A stretch of 64,000 nucleotides of DNA, taken from contig JALMGJ010000003.1 of NCBI GenBank assembly GCA_023362775.1, positions 484,001 to 548,000 of the forward strand, read 5' to 3'. Below the pieces are notes generated by a model. That model was not told where the DNA came from, did not search any database, and saw only the letters and a program-made list of their open reading frames with translations. This stretch comes from Charina bottae. Taxonomy: Eukaryota; Chordata; Lepidosauria; Squamata; Charinaidae. Shown here piece by piece: positions 11,001-20,785 of this stretch. Within the stretch, counting starts at the first letter, position 1, and each line of letters begins with the position of its first letter. Both the position numbers and the translations under genes were made by a program.

Positions 11001-13619
11001 GCTGGATTCCACCCAATCAGCAGAGTTGAATAGAGAAGCTGTACCTCCATAGCAGGCATTGGTTGTGTCAATGCCCTCAATGTCTGTGTTCCCTGAATCC
11101 TGAAAGAGCTGCATCAGAACAGTCTTGACAGCCTTGGATTTGTCAATAATGGTTTCTGTTCCAACTTCCAGACGGCCAATAGAATCCCAGGAGAGATTGT
11201 TTCGCTCTACGAGATGCTGTACCACAGTCAGGCACAAGGAATTGATGTCTTCATGTGCAGCACAGAAACCCATCTGCTTCTGGCCTAGGCCTATGGTGTA
11301 TTTCCCTGATTCTACCCCATCATATTTCTCCAGCGCAGTCTGCTCTACATATTGGAATGGGAAATATACCTCCAGAGCAAGGATACCCACATCCTTCGGC
11401 CATGGGGAGATGGTCTGGGATGGTTGTACAGAATCTGTGGAGAAACTGCAAGACAAGGGGGGAGGAAACTTTTCTCACAATTCACATTTATACACGTTCT
11501 GGCTTCCAAACTATTAGGAGGACTGAACCCCAATCCCTTTCAAAACAGACATGCTTCAGACTGGAGCAGGCAAGGACCCTGCTTGCCTCGCGAATATCCC
11601 ACAAGTAAATAACAAGAGCAGCTGTACTTATACTCGGAGATTAAGGAATAGGAATATTCACATTCTCCAGTTTGCTAGGTAACTTTACTATAATTTAACC
11701 CCACTTTGTAAACCACTGCTGCTCCACATTGTTTAAGCATTATAATCTGAGACATGACTTAGTGCAATGCTCATTTTCTCACCCCATTTTGTATTCTCTG
11801 TGGTATCCTGATATTCGGGTGCTGCCTTTTGAAACAGGCTCTTGGAATGTCCTCCTTTTATTTTCTAGAGTTAATATTATTCTTGCTTTTAAAGAAAGGC
11901 TTTGAGAACTGCTGAGAACTAGTTTTACATCTGATCATGATAATTTACTTCCATATTATTATTATTTTAGTTGGTGTTACTGTTTTGTTATATTGGCACT
12001 TATTGTATTATTGTAGCATTTGATTTTATAGATTTTAGTTTTTGCAAACTTGTATGAAGAGCAAAATAGAAATATTTATTTTAAATATGGATAAACAAAT
12101 AGAAATATGATTTGAATAGCTTCCAAGTTTCTCTTTGTTCTCTTTGCATGTTGGGTGAACTCTGGTGAACTGTGGAATTAAGACTTTTACTGTGTTTACT
12201 TCTACAGCATCTTAAAAAAATGCATTCCAATAGTCTAGATGACCTATGCTTTCTTGCTGATCTTATAATTTCACATCCTAACCGGAACACACTGTTATCA
12301 AGAGGTTAATGTTTAATACAAAGACCTTTGATTACATTCACACAAGATCAACATTGCTGGACAGGACTAGGGGTCAGGTCCAAAGGGTAAGTATGTGCAT
12401 GTATTATTTATGTTATTGCCCCTTAAAGACCCCACACAATGAATATTCTAAAAATTCAGTCTCCCCGTTTTTATTTTTTTCTTCTTATTGGTTATAGAGA
12501 TGATGCTAGTTTTAATTTGGATTGCTTTTAGTGTATTTTATGAATATAAAATGAACACTTTTTTTAAAAAAGGTGGGATATTAAATAAACGTATTTTCTT
12601 ATTTAAAGGAATAGTTTATCAGGACCACAAGCAATAAGTTCTGCATCAGAAAACTATTAAGTGTGGCCAGAATTTTGATTCCCATTTTTGGATCTTGCAC
12701 TGAGAGTTGACTTTTGGGCTTAATATTTCATTGTGCATTAATGAAAAATATTATGTCAGACCATTGGAACTGTCTTCATGAGATCTGGAATATGGAAAGT
12801 GCAACACAGTGAAAATACTTATGTTAAGTAGGAAAAAAGTCTGTGTAAAAGTATACATTTAACACACTGGAATAGAAACTGTTCTTGCTGTGGAAACTGA
12901 TAAATAGATAACTGTAGTCTTTCTCATAATATTTTTTTAATAAACTGTAAGACCCCTGAGCTATAAATGTGGCTCTTTATGCCATCAATTTTGTTTTGGA
13001 GCAAACTGCTTCTGCTTATCAGATAATTAAAGGGCTTGCTATTCAAACTCTACATAATCTGGAAAGGTTTTGCTCATATTTGCATGCTCATGGATCAGAC
13101 TCCCTGTGTTCCTTTAAACGATTTATTCCATTGTTCATATAGGATTCAAATATGAACATTCACAAATGATCTTTCACAAAGTGAAGTTGTAAGAAATAAC
13201 CAAAGTTATATTGGGATTAAAGGCATGATGGAAGATGAAAGTTGGAAAGAATTGTGCATGAGTTTCATAGAGAAAAGGGTTTTAAGAGGCATTTTTTTCA
13301 CTTACAGATTTGTAGCTGGTGACTCTAGAAAATAAAAAAAACCCAGACTTTTATTAATCTATTATTCTAATATTAATTACGATTAAAGCAGAATTTCCTT
13401 ATCAAATGTTTTAGGTAGGTAATCATTGGAAAAGTTTGTGTAAAAGTAAAACTCCAATTACAGAGCTGAAGACATCAACATTTTTAGTGCTATTCTTTCT
13501 TCTCCTTACCTGTTCTGCTTCACCACTGCTGGAAAAGAGAGAGGCCAAAGTGGCTTCTGCAACGTTCGTTTCACCTGCAAGCAGCACAGCTGCTTAGTGT
13601 GGCTGAAAAGCCGGAACAT
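1868..13619 (-). CDS. HMGCS2: HMGCS2, mitochondrial HMG-CoA synthase, coding exons 1-5 (3' part outside window)
   Basis: HMG-CoA synthase condenses acetyl-CoA with acetoacetyl-CoA; the HMGCS2 paralogue does this in the mitochondrial matrix as the control step of ketone-body synthesis. Five exons (13510-13619, 10991-11445, 7220-7345, 3917-4081, 1868-2036) join in phase through GT/AG sites and give 341 codons plus two bases; the human protein is 508 residues, so about the last third lies left of the window. The catalytic residues are visible: Glu134 in VGTETI, Cys168 in NACYGG and His303 in FHTPFC, each two residues later than in human HMGCS2 (132, 166, 301). Paralogue-diagnostic stretches ([40 protein letters not shown]) match HMGCS2 better than HMGCS1, and exon 1 encodes a presequence that HMGCS1 lacks. 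No stop or frameshift is seen. Recognition is from memory of the family, not a search. Confidence 0.93.
2037..3916 (-). other. HMGCS2 intron 4, no recognised feature
   Basis: About 1.9 kb between exons 5 and 4. A segment at 2890-3180 ends with AATAAA and carries pyrimidine runs, and could be an old retroelement piece, but I cannot assign it. Confidence 0.5.
3917..4081 (-). CDS. HMGCS2: HMGCS2 coding exon 4
   Basis: 165 bases, phase 1 to phase 1, with acceptor CCCCCCAG and donor AAAG|GTCTGT. It encodes [16 protein letters not shown] through [18 protein letters not shown], residues 232-286. The polypyrimidine tract is the C run next to the acceptor. A fold-back repeat begins only some 35 bases upstream of the acceptor. 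Confidence 0.94.
4115..4400. repeat. Fold-back inverted repeat (GTGGAGTCC family)
   Basis: Two arms, roughly 4165-4255 and 4297-4395, are imperfect reverse complements. Each carries CTGTGGAGTCCT, GAGCTTGGTTGTTTTCTTGC and a TTACC-ACTAGGTAA tip. Two more copies are at 28190-28370 and 29451-29680. The family could derive from a Penelope-like element, but I cannot prove that. It sits in HMGCS2 intron 3. Confidence 0.65.
4401..4450. repeat. (ATTC)n microsatellite
   Basis: About twelve ATTC units directly after the fold-back repeat. Confidence 0.9.
5120..5240 (+). mobile_element. SINE 3' tail (BovB-like tail)
   Basis: It contains GGCCACATGACCACGGAAAC, GGAGATGAGCGCCGCCCC and CCTAGAGCCGGATACGACTG, the conserved tail of the squamate tRNA-SINE seen complete at 14198-14532, ending in a (CTTAC)n run. 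It is 5'-truncated. The remainder of 5241-6547 shows nothing I recognise. Confidence 0.7.
6548..6636. repeat. 44-bp direct tandem duplication
   Basis: A unit starting CTTTGTCATAGTCATC at 6548 repeats at 6592 with a single mismatch near its start. Confidence 0.75.
6745..6832 (+). mobile_element. LINE/SINE 3' tail with (AAAT)n
   Basis: The sequence TGTAAACCGCCCAGAGTCC, a short variable loop, then (AATA)n is the typical 3' end shared by reptile L2-like LINEs and their SINEs. Confidence 0.5.
7220..7345 (-). CDS. HMGCS2: HMGCS2 coding exon 3
   Basis: 126 bases, phase 1 to phase 1, with acceptor CATGCCAG and donor GAG|GTGAGT. It encodes residues 189-231, beginning [13 protein letters not shown] and containing [13 protein letters not shown], a highly conserved strand-loop of the synthase core. 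The Cys in VVCGD is the HMGCS2 form (HMGCS1 has VVAGD). Confidence 0.93.
7514..7610. mobile_element. hAT-type fold-back miniature element (partial match)
   Basis: Arms carrying AAGATGTGTGGACTTCAACT and its reverse complement flank a short centre, ending in GAGGTTCAGAAACACTG. It belongs to the same family as 10841-10946 and 53330-53464. A clean 8-base target duplication is not visible. Confidence 0.6.
7611..9110. other. HMGCS2 intron 2, unassigned 1.5 kb
   Basis: No conserved exon, splice-consistent frame or recognised repeat. An open frame at 8702-9112 has no family features and lies inside the intron. Confidence 0.5.
9111..9448 (-). mobile_element. tRNA-derived SINE with BovB-like tail, full length
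   Basis: It is read on the minus strand: tRNA-like head (GTGGTGGCTCAGCGGGTAAG, B box GGTTCGAATCC), central GAATTGCTAGG region, then the GTCGGACATGACTG tail. The 10-base target duplication ATAACAGTGT flanks it (9101-9110 and 9449-9458). It lies in HMGCS2 intron 2. Confidence 0.88.
9599..9956. repeat. Higher-order microsatellite (TATGG / TAATGG / TATGC)
   Basis: Blocks of pentamer TATGG alternate with blocks of hexamer TAATGG at least three times, then pass to about eleven TATGC units. All frames stay open, so the apparent proteins here are artefacts. Confidence 0.95.
9996..10083. repeat. Inverted repeat next to the microsatellite
   Basis: 19-base perfect arms at 9996-10014 (TATGATTTACTAGCTATAT) and 10065-10083 flank CCATAC and GTATA runs that are the reverse complement of the neighbouring satellite motif. 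Confidence 0.85.
10497..10600 (+). mobile_element. Sauria-type SINE, 3' part
   Basis: It contains GGAAAATAGGAGGA, GAGTATTAGGTATG and CACCTTGAGTTATTC followed by (AAAT)n, as in the full copy at 30020-30256. It is 5'-truncated. Confidence 0.65.
10841..10946. mobile_element. hAT-type fold-back miniature element
   Basis: It starts CATTGTTTTTCAACC and ends GGTTGAGAAACCCTG; the arms pair along most of their length (CTTTACGATGGGTGG with CCACCCATCTTAAAG). The 8-base duplication GGCTATAC flanks it (10833-10840, 10947-10954), diagnostic of hAT insertion. It ends 44 bases from the exon 2 donor of HMGCS2, inside intron 2. Confidence 0.88.
10991..11445 (-). CDS. HMGCS2: HMGCS2 coding exon 2 (N-terminal synthase half, catalytic Cys and Glu)
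   Basis: 455 bases between a TCTTGCAG acceptor and a ATG|GTAAGT donor; residues 38-188. It begins FSTDSV, then [15 protein letters not shown], the start of the thiolase-like fold. It contains the general base Glu134 (VGTETIID) and the acyl-enzyme nucleophile Cys168 ([11 protein letters not shown]; codon 11052-11054). The exon ends in phase 1 within SSSWDG. An in-frame ATG overlapping the acceptor would open a slightly longer frame but is intronic, because exon 1 splices in cleanly. Confidence 0.95.
11446..13509 (-). other. HMGCS2 intron 1, no recognised feature
   Basis: About 2.1 kb of AT-rich DNA between exons 2 and 1. I see no repeat I can name and no conserved open frame. Confidence 0.5.
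13510..13619 (-). CDS. HMGCS2: HMGCS2 coding exon 1 (mitochondrial presequence)
   Basis: The exon runs from an ATG at 13617-13619 to a CAG|GTAAGG donor, 36 codons plus two bases (AG) that make Ser37 with the first base of exon 2. It encodes [10 protein letters not shown]..., with two Arg and several Lys, no Asp or Glu, and alternating hydrophobic residues, as expected for a matrix-targeting peptide. Position and phase agree with human HMGCS2, where the mature N-terminal region also begins near an FST motif just after this junction. The start is inferred from it being the first ATG in frame. Confidence 0.8.
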
Positions 13620-13790
13620 TTTCCAAATTGGTTAAATAGCCCAACTAAGCTTCAGGCTAACTGCCTCCCCAGCTGCACTGGCTTTTTAAAAGAAACCCCA
13701 AGCCTCCTGCAGAGCTCCGGGGAAGTCCCTTCCTGCTCTTATCATGACAGCCAATCGTATACCTCAGCACAGGTAACAGTACACAAACTG
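13620..13790 (-). promoter_or_regulatory. Candidate HMGCS2 core promoter
   Basis: On the minus strand upstream of the HMGCS2 start, an inverted CCAAT box (GATTGGCTG, about 13748-13756) lies some 60 bases upstream of a TATA-like TTTTAAAA (about 13684-13691), which is about 65 bases before the ATG. The arrangement fits a short 5' UTR. I did not see a convincing PPAR-type DR1 element like the one known in mammalian HMGCS2 promoters, so this is a positional inference. Confidence 0.35.
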
Positions 13791-14197
13791 ATCTAAGGAG
13801 GCTTTTGCCATTTTTTGAAGCATCAGCTTTCAGTTCTGGGGGTTCCTAAGGTCCTGGCCACCTTTAATCAAAGTGCCTTCCCACTTCATCCTGACTAGAA
13901 TCACTTTGAAAAATCCCCATCTTCATGATCCTCTCCTGTCCATAACTGGGCTCTAACTAGTTGCAAGGTATTAACTTTGTATTTTCAGTATATTTTCCCT
14001 GTGAAGCAAAGAGCACCTAGAGGTAGGATTTAGTCTGGAAAAATGGTCACTTCCTCATTTCCACCTATCACCCAAAGTGCTTTGAACTGAAGGAAAAAAC
14101 CCCCAAAAAACTTCCCACAAGTTTAGTATTTAGGAGTTAGTATAGCTTTGACCTTCATATATGCATATGTATTCAAATTATTAATTAATAATTAATT

Positions 14198-14532
14198 AAG
14201 GGGCGTGGTGGCTCAGCGGGTAAGACGCCAGGCTTGTCGATCGGAAGATCGCAAGTTCGGAGGTTCGAATCCCTAGCCCTGCGTGCGGAGTGAGCTCCCA
14301 CACTCAACCCAGCTCTTGCCAACCTAGCAATTCGAAAGCATGCAAATGCAAGTAGATTAATAGGTACCACTTCGGTGGGTAGGTAACAGCGTTCTGCGCA
14401 TGTCATGCGGCCACATGACCGTGGAAGTGTCTTCGGACAATGCTGGCTCTTCGGCTAACAAACGGAGATGAGCACCGGCCCCTAGAGTCGGACACGACTG
14501 CACAAATGTGCGGGGGGAACCTTTACCTTTTT
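14198..14532 (+). mobile_element. tRNA-derived SINE with BovB-like tail, full length
   Basis: The head GGGGCGTGGTGGCTCAGCGG contains the A box; the B box GGTTCGAATCC is at 14262-14272. The body reads GCAATTCGAAAGCATGCAAA and the tail GTCGGACACGACTG. A likely 11-base duplication ATTCAAATTAT is at 14171-14181 and 14533-14543. It lies between HMGCS2 and MZT2, and the region up to 15707 beyond it is unassigned. Confidence 0.88.
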
Positions 14533-16986
14533 ATTCAAATTATAACACTCTTCCTTTTATTTAATGGTCCTTAGTATTTTATTTTTGAAAGTACATGCCA
14601 TCCTTCACAATCAAATCTTCCTAGAACAGTTTATAATACATCCGAATTAACTTAATCCCTAGCATTTCCAAGACACACATCTCCCAAACGGAAATGCTGA
14701 TCATCTTAATATTGTATTTTCTGTTTGTTCTACCACTCTGCCCCCCAAATTTGTAGACTACCACCAACTGCAGTAATAATAAATTATTATTTATGCCTAC
14801 CTTGAAGGAGGCATAAATAATAATCCGTAACAGTAATTCTGCCATCAGTCTCTCAGCTACGCATTTAGCAAATACCATCAATATTAAATAAGCAAGCTGC
14901 ACGGTTCTCAATCCCTTGCCTTCAACTTTAGTTGCCAATCACTTATATGATCAACTGACAGAACCAAGTCCTGGGCACCAATGTAACATCTAAGGCAGCC
15001 ACAAAGTGGACTGAAACACTGCCATGTGTGCACGCAAAAGTCTAACATCAAATTATTTATGTTATTTCTATGAGCAAGCATTCATTGTCATTTAAATAGC
15101 TCTTATCTCCAGGCAAAGGAAACACTGATTTAGTACAGCTGTCAGCTAGTGTAGAGAAGGCATCCAAAGTCAAACAACAGTTCACTTTATTATTTTAAGT
15201 CTGTAACATACACTTACAAAACAGCAGTGCAGGAGGGGACAATTGGGGTGAGGAACTGCCTCCCAGAATGTAATGTGCCAGCAGATACTACTTTAAATTC
15301 AGGTGAAAGGCTGCAGAGGAAATGCAGGGGAGAGGTCAGAGCAGCAGATAAAATACTGCTGAAGCTGCTGGGGAAACAAGATGGCTCAAGGCATTAGAAA
15401 TAGGGCTGCACATTACTGAAAAATACAGGTGAGCAGTTCTTTCCACAGATGATGGTGAGGAAAGTGTGTTGGCAATAGTTCAAAATATACCACAAATTGA
15501 TTAGTTTTGTTATACTATCTTTTACACACTTTTTTTTTGCAATCCTTCTGTTTTGAACTCCTTGCTCCTTTGTTCTATCTAACCCTCATAATCATCTCAG
15601 TTCTCCAAATGCCTGTCCTAATGTAGCCAAACTTAAACCTCCCCCTGCCACATAAAACAACAGAGGGAAGGATTGAGGGAAAGCTTTTTCATGGAATACA
15701 AAAACTACAGGTAGTCCTCACTTAATGACCATTCATTTAGTGACGATTCAGACTTATGACAGTGCTGAAAAAAACGACTTGTGACCAGTCCCAACACTTA
15801 CGACTGTCGTGGTGTCACTGTGGTCACATGATCACCATTTTCGACCTTCCTGGCTGGCTTCTGGCAAGCAAAATCAGTGGGTTAGGGTTTGCTTAACGCC
15901 CGTGATTTGTTTAACTACCGCCGCGGGCTTCCTGTGGGGAATGGCAGACTGAGCGGTACTGCTTTTTTAAGCAGCACCCACGGAGCAGCATTTTCTGGGC
16001 ACGGGCTGGGTCCTTGCAGCCTGAAGAATTCTCTGGGTAAGGAAAATCCAGGAAATCATCCCTTTTGTTCTCCAGACAGAATTTTCTTGCCGGGGGTGGG
16101 GGTGGGGTTGCGGAATGGAGTCCCTGCAATAAATCCGTGATTGAGAATGCTGGGAGGTGCGGATGTCAACTTCGGGGCTGCACCGAAGCCAAAAAACGGA
16201 CACTAAATCTTGCCACCCCATTTCCAAAGATTTTTTTTTGTTTGTTACCGAAGAGAGGCCTTTTGCAACAAAGAAATGCGAAGCTCTTGGTGATTTTCAT
16301 TATTTTTGGAATTTATTAATTCGGAAAGTTGGCCTTTTTAATATTTAAATTCTAATATTGGGATTTAAAGATTTTTGCTGTTTTGTTGGCATTTTCTTAA
16401 TTTTTTGAGGATTAGAAAAGATTTATCTACTTTGTTGAATCTGCAGAGTTGAATTTTGAGCTATCTGCCTCTGCTTTCCTGTGAGAACGGCTCTTGTTTA
16501 CATCTTTCTTCTCCTGATAACACACTGTGGAGAGACATGGAAGAAATGAACGCGATCTTTAAAGAACTCTATCTTGATGTCACCCAAGCCCTGGATTGTC
16601 TCTTAGAACTTGTGGAGTCTAAAGCCTACCAACAACTTGACAAGACAAGAGTGAAAACTACTTTGAGAGTAGTGCTCCTTCTTTAAAGAAGAAAATGAGG
16701 ATTAATGTTTCCAAGTCAAAAAGTGAAGGGAGAAAAATTGGATTGTGGAGAGTTAACTTTGATTCTGAAGAAAGAAGAGTTTCGGGCGCAAAGGGAGAGA
16801 TACAAAGGGAGAATTGTCTGTGTTCCTGGAAAATCAAGACCAAGAATCAAGGCTGGCTGCTGAATTTGAGACCTGTTAGGGGAAAGCTTTGTGTGTAATA
16901 CTGAGATATGTAAATGCCTTAGTCTATTTTGAAGTCGGATAATTGTTCAAATGTGTTTATCAGGATGGTCTCTTAAAGGTTTAGAC

Positions 16987-19412
16987 CAGGCATGTCCAAC
17001 CCACGGCCCGCATGTGGCCCTGAACAGCTAGTAATGCGGCCCAAAAAAAATCATAAATTTTTAACATTATTTTGCAATTTTTTTCATGACTCAAGCGCAC
17101 GATGCTCGAGCACGGACTGCGTAGGTAGAAACAAGAGAACACTGTGTAGGGGAGGGGGCAGTGCAGTGCTAACGCCGCCATCGCCTGCTACACACGTCAG
17201 CTTGTGGCAACTTGGTGTTTTATATATATTTCAACCTACCTACACGTGTTCTGTGACGACAGGTGTTTATTGTTATTATTATTGAGTAGACATGTAAGTT
17301 TTCTTATTTGATTATTAAACTTTGCTTTGTTTATTTTCCTACCTAACAATTAACGATGGGCTTGTTGTGTTATTTCTTAAAAAAAATATTTATTCCTAAA
17401 TAAATTTATTCCAGCATGGCTTCAACGTCGTTTCAACAGAAAACAGAACCCAAAAAAGAAAAGAAAAAAAAGAAAAATCACGGAAGAAGGAAGAGTATTC
17501 AATGAAAAATGGACAGATGAGTACTTTTTTGTCGAGACAAATACTAAGGCACTATGCTTAATTTGTAGGGGAAATGTGTCAGTTTTCAAAGACTACAATA
17601 TGAAAAGGCATTATACGGAAAAACATGCTGCCAAATTCGAAGCGTATCAAGGAATTTGTCATAAAGACAAATTAGTGGAACTGAAAAAAGTCTGTTGTCT
17701 CAACACTTTTTTTAAAAAAAAGTCACAACTCAAAAGGACTCTATTATAAAAGCTAGTTATTTGGTAGCAAATCTGATTACAAAAAAATCAAAACCATTTA
17801 CTGATGGTGAGTTTATTAAGCAATGTATGGAAAACGTGGCAGATATAATTTGTCCTGATAAAAAAAGCGATTTTTCTAAAATCAGTGTGTCTCACCAGAC
17901 TGTAGCCAGGCGAATTGAAGAAATAGGAAAATCTATCGAAAGAGGTTTGAAGAGTAAAGCTGCTAATTTCAAATTTTATGCTTTGGCGATGGATGAAAGT
18001 ACTGATGCTACAGATACGGCTCAACTTGCCATTTTTATTAGAGGTACTGATAACAAATATAATGTCACTGAAGAAATGGCTTCTTTGGTGCCATTAAAAG
18101 ACACAACTAAATCTCTTGATTTGTACGAAGCAGTAAAAATGACATTAAAGCGGTTTTCTTTAACCATTGTCAACATATCTGGTATATCTACTGATGGCGC
18201 CCCGGCGATGGTTGGTAAAAGTGAGGGACTTACAAAATTGATAGAAGACGATGCAAGTGCCACCGGCAACTCACGTTTGATGAAGTATCACTGCATTCTA
18301 CATCAAGAAAATTGATGCGCAAAAGCTTTCAAAATGGATAATGTCATGCAAATTGTCATCAAAGCAGTGAATTTCATAAGGGCCAAGGGACTGAATCATC
18401 GCCAATTCCAGGAGTTCCTTAAAAGTATGGATGCTGATTATGGGGACATCATTTACTTTTCTGAAATAAGGTGGCTAAGTTGGGGTAAAATGCTGAAAAG
18501 ATTTTATGATTTGCAAAATGAAATCAAGTCATTTATGGAATCAAAAAGAAAATTTGTGCCAGAACTTGAAGATGAAAAATGGCTCACAGATTTAGCATTT
18601 TTGGTGGATTTGACCGCTCATTTAAATGAGTTAAACATGCATCTTCAAGGTGAAAACCAACTTATCACTGCAATGTTTCAAACATAATAGCGTTTGAAAT
18701 GAAACTTAAAGTATGGGAAACTCAAGTTATGGGAAATAATTTTTATACATTTTAATACATTGGCTAAACACAGTCCTGTGAACAGCGAGAAATATGTAGC
18801 CTTGCTTTTCGGTTTGATACAGGAATTTGAGAACAGGTTTCAAGATTTCCGGAAAAATCATCAATATTTTGGTATATTTTCGACTCTGTTTTCAGTCAAC
18901 ATAACTACATTATCTCCGAATTTTCAAATGGAATGCATAGAGTTGCAATCAGACATTCAACTCAAAGAAAAATTTGAACATGTCTCTCTACTGGACTTTT
19001 ATAAGACCAATCTTCCCAGAGAAAAATATCCCTCGCTTCACAATCACGCCTTATTCATGAGATCGCTTTTTGGCAGCACGTACATTTGTGAGCAGCTATT
19101 TTCAAGGATGAAACACACAAAGAGTAAAATTAGAATTAAAATTTCTGACGAGCACCTTGAGAACTCACTGAGAATTGCAACCACTTTCATCGAACCAGAC
19201 ACTGATGCATTAGTTTCACAAAAACAAGGTCAAATATCCCACTAGTTTTATGTTGCCCTCTTTTTTTAAATTTTATAATAAAAAATATAAAAAAAATAAA
19301 TGAAGTTTTATTACTTATATACACTAACTATATTATATATTTTATGTGTGGCCCAAGACAATTCCTCTTCACTCAATGTGGCCCAGGGAAGCCAAAAGGT
19401 TGGACACCCATG
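16987..19412 (+). mobile_element. Autonomous-type hAT DNA transposon, full length, transposase broken
   Basis: The ends CAGGCATGTCCAACC and GGTTGGACACCCATG are inverted (12 of 15 match), with the 8-base duplication GTTTAGAC on both sides (16979-16986, 19413-19420). Inside, on the plus strand, is a hAT transposase. A BED zinc finger is at about 17490-17660 (CLIC then HYTEKH). The RNase H-like core is at 17761-18690 (LAMDESTDATDTAQLAIF, ISTDGAPAM). The hATC dimerisation end is at about 19020-19190. A stop (TGA at 18313-18315), a frame change near 18690 and another in the A-rich stretch near 17460 mean it cannot make full transposase. It resembles the hAT group that gave rise to GTF2IRD2-type host proteins. 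Confidence 0.92.
17488..19243 (+). pseudogene. Broken hAT transposase gene
   Basis: Coding segments in shifting frames: BED finger (about 17488-17660), core 17761-18312, continuation 18334-18687, and C-terminal 18760-19243. The catalytic-domain landmarks MDES and STDGAP and the hATC motif region ending SLRIATTFIEP are readable. Damage amounts to one internal stop and at least two frame changes, so the copy is decayed but young enough to read throughout. Confidence 0.88.
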
Positions 19413-20584
19413 GTTTAGACTGTTTTTGTTTTGGTGATAATGATTTTACCTTGGGTAAAAGGACATTAACCAAATGTAGATAATTTATTTTTTGGTATTT
19501 TAGTAGGTAGTGAGGAATAAAATTTTAATGAAATAGGATATTTGAGTATTTGCTTATTAGGTGGACAATTATGTTAGAAAAGGTTTTTTTTTTAGTTTTT
19601 TAAGAGGGAGATAGTTTTAGAGGAGAATGTCATATAGAGATGGAAATGCTTTATAGAAATAGTGTTTATCTTAGTTTAAATTAGAGTAAGAGATTGATAA
19701 TGAGTTATATATATCTTTGTTGTAGAAAGTTGGAAGCCACCATGTAATAGTCTTCTCTGTATTTTCGCACTTTTTTAGTTTTCTTTTTTCTTGTAGTATT
19801 TGTCTCATTCTTTTTAGTTTTTATGTATATGTTGAAAAAATTAATAAAGCTTTAAAAAAAAGCCACGAAAAAAGGTCGTAAAATTGGGTTGGATTCACCT
19901 AATGACCACTTCACTTAGCAACCAAAATTCCGGTCCCAATTGTGGTCATTAAGCAAGGACTACCTGTATTTAAGAAATTCTCACATAGATCAAAAATGGA
20001 AAACTAATTGTTAGTGGGCTACGTGAGGGACAGACAGCAGTGGCAATAATTCTAGAAGCTGTATCCCCAAACATCTGAATGAAACTAGTTGTGGAAAACA
20101 CTAGGGAAATCACACCAGTTATATAACTAATCTATCCCATGGTGAGCATGTATAGGACTCTCCTGCTTTTGTTCCTCAGCAAGTGCTATTCAAATTCATG
20201 CAGCCTCTGAATTAACGATAGCATAAAGCCATTGACAATCTTATTCTCTTCTGAACATGCAGTCACTGCATTTCTTGAAGAGTACATTAACCGGACAGCA
20301 TTATGATCAGAGTACATATAGTCAGTTCAAAGTCATTTTCTCTCTAATTAATGTTTCAAAAAATGGCCCTTTAGTTTGTTCAAGGTGCTAAATGGGCTCA
20401 AAATGGCATTTACATTTTTCCTCTGTATTCCTTCATAGATTTGTTTCAGGAATGCAGTAACAGATTGAAATAACCCTAATTCTCACTGAATTCAACTGAA
20501 TTTATTCTCAAAAATATCTGCACAGGATTTCAGGATTTAGGGTTGGCTGCCTATTGGATGAAATATGGCATGCATGTTTTAAAA

Positions 20585-20785
20585 CCCAGCTGAGTAGCAG
20601 TATCTACCCAACTTTGGCTGATCTTAGAAAAACTAAACAGGGTCAGACTTGGTTAGCACTTGCATGAGAGACCATCAGAAAATCCCAGAGCTATAGGCTT
20701 TACTGAAGAGAGATTCATTCATTCATGGAAGAAGGCAATGGCAAATCACTTCTGTACTACTGCCAAAAATGCTCCCTGAATAAGC
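20585..20785 (+). mobile_element. 5S rRNA-derived SINE
   Basis: The stretch TCTACCCAACTTTGGCTGAT, then AACTAAACAGGGTCAGACTT, GGTTAGCACTTGCATGAG and GCTATAGGCTT follows 5S rRNA order, including the internal promoter region. It continues into GAAGGCAATGGCAAATCACT, the body typical of squamate 5S SINEs. It has diverged strongly and is not a functional 5S gene. Confidence 0.75.

Larger units (their letters stand above)
15920..19861 (+). mobile_element. Poly(A)-tailed retroposon-like insert, itself split by a hAT element
   Basis: Between the two halves of the TA-flanked element lies foreign DNA: a GC-rich start, an A/T-rich body and an end with AATAAAGC then a run of A. Removing the hAT copy leaves about 1.5 kb. 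A short frame at 16534-16686 (MEEMNAIFKELYLD...) looks coiled-coil-like but I cannot assign it. The shape fits a 5'-truncated LINE or a retroposed sequence. Confidence 0.5.
15708..19966. mobile_element. TA-flanked Tc1/mariner-like miniature element, split by insertions
   Basis: The left end CAGGTAGTCCTCACTTAATG and right end CATTAAGCAAGGACTACCTG are inverted repeats flanked by TA on both sides (15706-15707, 19967-19968). Only about 210 bases on the left and 105 on the right belong to this element; the rest is inserted DNA. A related copy is at 29700-29923. Confidence 0.8.

Noticed and set aside
1868..11445. Assignment as HMGCS1
   Set aside because: The exons first suggest HMGCS1, but [26 protein letters not shown] and a leader-encoding exon 1 fit HMGCS2.
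10759..11612. Open frames on the plus strand over HMGCS2 exon 2
   Set aside because: Shadows of the real minus-strand exon.
14200..14290. Possible functional tRNA genes at SINE heads (also 30020 and 48302)
   Set aside because: A and B boxes are present but the heads run straight into SINE bodies and do not fold to a full cloverleaf by eye.
14185..14406. Open frames in tRNA SINEs here and at 9179, 40896 and 55260
   Set aside because: Same SINE sequence translated; short non-coding repeats.
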